From Streptomyces sp. CC53 (GTDB lineage Bacteria > Actinomycetota > Actinomycetes > Streptomycetales > Streptomycetaceae): a DNA stretch of 64,000 nucleotides. Below, in pieces: positions 62,171 to 64,000 of the stretch (the first letter of the stretch is position 1; each line of letters begins with the position of its first letter). The stretch lies in assembly GCF_001865245.1 (NCBI RefSeq), contig NZ_MKXB01000151.1, positions 1 to 64,000 on the forward strand, given 5' to 3'. Made by a program: the position numbers and the translations under genes. The notes under the pieces are model-generated. The model was not told the origin of the DNA and searched no databases. It saw only the letters and a program-made list of their open reading frames with translations.

Positions 62171-62845
62171 GTGGACGACGTTCTGCGGCGCGCCCCGCTC
62201 TTCGCGGCGCTCGATGACGAGCAGGCCGCGGAGCTCCGCGCCTCGATGAGTGAGGTGACCCTCGCCCGCGGCGACTCGCTCTTCCACGAGGGCGACCCGG
62301 GAGACCGGCTCTACGTGGTCATGGAGGGCAAGGTCAAGCTCCACCGGACCTCCCCCGACGGCCGCGAGAACATGCTGGCCGTCCTCGGCCCCGGAGAGCT
62401 CATCGGCGAACTGTCCCTGTTCGACCCGGGTCCGCGCACGGCCACGGCCACCGCCCTGACCGAGGTCAAGCTGCTCGGACTCGGCCACGGCGACCTCCAG
62501 CCCTGGCTGAACGCCCGCCCCGAGGTCGCGGCCGCCCTGCTGCGCGCCGTCGCGCGCCGCCTCCGCAAGACCAACGACCAGATGTCCGACCTGGTCTTCT
62601 CCGACGTCCCCGGCCGGGTGGCACGTGCCCTCCTCGACCTGTCGCGCCGCTTCGGCGTCCAGTCGGAGGAAGGCATCCACGTGGTGCACGACCTGACCCA
62701 GGAGGAGCTGGCCCAGCTGGTCGGCGCCTCCCGCGAGACCGTCAACAAGGCACTGGCCGACTTCGCGGGCCGCGGCTGGCTGCGCCTGGAGGCGCGCGCC
62801 GTGATCCTGCTGGACGTGGAGCGCCTCGCGAAGCGCTCCCGCTGA
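62171..62845 (+). CDS. crp: Crp/Fnr-family transcription regulator Crp
   Basis: 224 residues. Cyclic-nucleotide-binding domain at about 10-125 (GDSLFHEGDPGDRLYVVMEG; phosphate-binding cassette GELIGELSLFDPGPRTATAT, with the Arg that holds the cAMP phosphate). A dimer helix follows, then a winged helix-turn-helix (TQEELAQLVGASRETVNKAL). In S. coelicolor the positional match (SCO3571) controls germination and antibiotic production. GTG at 62171 has AGGAG 8 nt upstream. A CRP-like site lies upstream. It is followed by a bidirectional terminator shared with the SPFH gene. Confidence 0.96.
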   Translation: MDDVLRRAPLFAALDDEQAAELRASMSEVTLARGDSLFHEGDPGDRLYVVMEGKVKLHRTSPDGRENMLAVLGPGELIGELSLFDPGPRTATATALTEVKLLGLGHGDLQPWLNARPEVAAALLRAVARRLRKTNDQMSDLVFSDVPGRVARALLDLSRRFGVQSEEGIHVVHDLTQEELAQLVGASRETVNKALADFAGRGWLRLEARAVILLDVERLAKRSR

Positions 62846-62906
62846 CCGCGGGCGCCGGGCCCCGAGGACCGGGCGCCGCACGGCCGCCGGCGCCAAGAAC
62901 GCCGCA

Positions 62907-62969
62907 GAGGGCCGCCCCGCATCCGGCCGGATCGACACCGTCGACCGGTGGGCGCGCGGGGCGGCCCTC
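62907..62969. terminator. bidirectional hairpin between crp and SPFH gene
   Basis: 14-bp perfect outer stem GAGGGCCGCCCCGC (62907-62920) with its complement (62956-62969), enclosing a second small palindrome ATCCGGCCGGAT (62921-62932). It lies 60 nt from both convergent stops. Confidence 0.8.
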
Positions 62970-63032
62970 CTGCTGTGCTGCCGCCCCTTCACGCGCGCGC
63001 AGCGGCGCGCCCGTCCGGCAGGGGCCCGGCGG

Positions 63033-63917
63033 TCACTTCTTCTTGCCGTCCACGATCACCGGCGTGCCCCCACCGTCACCGCACGGCACCGCGTACACCG
63101 GGTTGCTCGCGGCAGCCTCCTTGTACGCCTCGATGCACTGGTTGAACAGGACCTTGTCCGTCAACGACTCGTTGAGGATCGTGTTGGCCTTCGCGATGCC
63201 CTCGGCCTCGATGCGGCGGCGCTCCGCCTCCGCCTTGGCGGTGCGGGCGGCCTCCTGGGCCCGCTCGGTGGCCTGCTCCTGCTGGATCTTCCGGTCGATC
63301 TGCTCCTGGAGCTTCTCCGACGGCCGTACGTTCCGCAGGTTCACCGTCGTGACGTCGATGCCGCGGGGGGCCAGCCGCTCCTTGACCAGCTTCCCGATCT
63401 CGGCGTTGATCCGCTCGCGGGCGGACGTGTAGCCCTCCTCGCTGGTGTAGCGGGCGAAGACGTTGCGGACGATCTCGCGGCTGTCCGGGTAGACCAGCCG
63501 CTGCTGGATGGCGGCCTCGTTGCCGGCGAGCCGGTACAGCTCGACGGCCTTCGTCGGTGCGACCGCCCACTTCACGGTCACCTCGGCGTACATCACGCCG
63601 CCCTGCGAGGAACGGACCTCGACCACGTCCTTGTCCGACAGGTTCAGGTCGACGGGGCGCGTCGAGAAGCTGGTGACGTCGGTGAACGGCGAGATGACGT
63701 TCATACCGGGCTTCATCGGCGAGCCGACCTTGCCGAAGGTCACCGGCACACCGACCTCGTACGCACTGACGACGTGCAGGCAGCTCAGCAGGCCGGCGAG
63801 GATTCCGGCGAGCAGCGCGCCGACGGCACCGAGCCGGAACCCGGACCGGTCGGTGCTCCGCGACACCACGTACAACACGACCGCTGCGATGAGCAGCAGA
63901 ATGCCCAGAACGAACAC
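63033..63917 (-). CDS. SPFH/Band 7 (prohibitin-like) membrane protein
   Basis: 294 residues. Two N-terminal membrane helices (VFVLGILLLIAAVVLYV; LGAVGALLAGILAGLLSCL) precede an SPFH domain (SAYEVGVPVTFGKVGSPMKP to GIDVTTVNLRNVRPSEKLQE). A coiled coil follows (QEQATERAQEAARTAKAEAE, RRRIEAEGIAKANTILNES), then a C-terminal tail with a Cys (VPCGDGGG). Such proteins form large rings at the membrane and organise lipid domains or protease complexes. GTG at 63917 is set by GGGGG about 6 nt upstream; a longer in-frame start at 63971 adds a non-hydrophobic stretch. Its promoter is at the window edge. Confidence 0.88.
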   Translation of the reverse strand: MFVLGILLLIAAVVLYVVSRSTDRSGFRLGAVGALLAGILAGLLSCLHVVSAYEVGVPVTFGKVGSPMKPGMNVISPFTDVTSFSTRPVDLNLSDKDVVEVRSSQGGVMYAEVTVKWAVAPTKAVELYRLAGNEAAIQQRLVYPDSREIVRNVFARYTSEEGYTSARERINAEIGKLVKERLAPRGIDVTTVNLRNVRPSEKLQEQIDRKIQQEQATERAQEAARTAKAEAERRRIEAEGIAKANTILNESLTDKVLFNQCIEAYKEAAASNPVYAVPCGDGGGTPVIVDGKKK

Positions 63918-64000
63918 AGGGACCCCCCATTCGAGCGATGACGCTGGTAAAGGGAGCGTAAAGCACCGCATGGTGCCCGGGACATGCCGATCCCGTGCAG

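Noticed and set aside
1-64000. CRISPR array, rRNA genes, insertion sequences, or a biosynthetic gene cluster
   Set aside because: I found no regularly spaced repeats, rRNA-like sequence, transposase, or PKS/NRPS-type genes.

Overview
The window looks like a piece of a Streptomyces chromosome. Base composition is very GC-rich, GTG and TTG starts are common, and many genes overlap by 4 nt. Marker loci agree: bldG with its partner anti-sigma gene, a TopA with a long lysine-repeat tail, a 6C small RNA, and a compact tad-type secretion cluster beside an MrfA-like helicase. From memory, the gene order from about 17.7 kb to the right end follows the S. coelicolor SCO3540-SCO3571 neighbourhood; this is recall, not a search.

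Layout. (1) 1-3.7 kb: a small secreted protein with an ABC transporter operon that looks damaged (the permease is frameshifted and the ATPase lacks a normal start codon). (2) 4.53-17.55 kb: a 13-kb integrated element inserted in the 3' end of a tRNA-Thr(CGT) gene. It is bounded by 45-bp direct repeats and carries paired 10-bp arm-type repeats at each end. Its cargo is a type I restriction-modification operon (hsdR-hsdS-hsdM) followed by two uncharacterised genes, one with a PD-(D/E)xK-like signature. A second module holds an XRE/TPR regulator, a NUDIX hydrolase, an archaeal-type S-adenosylmethionine synthetase and a truncated aminoglycoside-phosphotransferase-like gene fused by deletion to a 5'-truncated integrase. 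The element therefore looks stranded. (3) 17.6-31 kb: a secreted TAP-like peptidase, holB, a coiled-coil protein, a membrane-fused thymidylate kinase (split from the coiled-coil part by an in-frame TAG), topA, a small membrane protein, a methyltransferase and a lipoprotein. (4) 31-38 kb: proton-pumping pyrophosphatase, the bldG switch and an MrfA-like helicase. (5) 37.6-43 kb: tad operon (CpaE/Ssd-like, TadA, TadB, TadC, DUF4244 pilin-like, TadE, TadE-like). (6) 43.4-46.8 kb: 6C sRNA, HAD phosphatase, degenerate Fic-like protein, CooC/MinD-like ATPase. (7) 47-64 kb: deacetylase-like lipoprotein, SulP-carbonic anhydrase fusion, acsA, nhaA, holin-X-like protein, epoxide-hydrolase-like protein, MarP-like protease, a frameshifted NUDIX gene, nth, crp and an SPFH protein.

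The most interesting part is the tRNA-Thr element. It pairs a SAM-dependent methyltransferase/nuclease system and a nuclease-like accessory pair with its own SAM synthetase and regulator. Three genes outside it are interrupted by single-base events (permease, tmk, NUDIX). These need read-level confirmation before being called pseudogenes.
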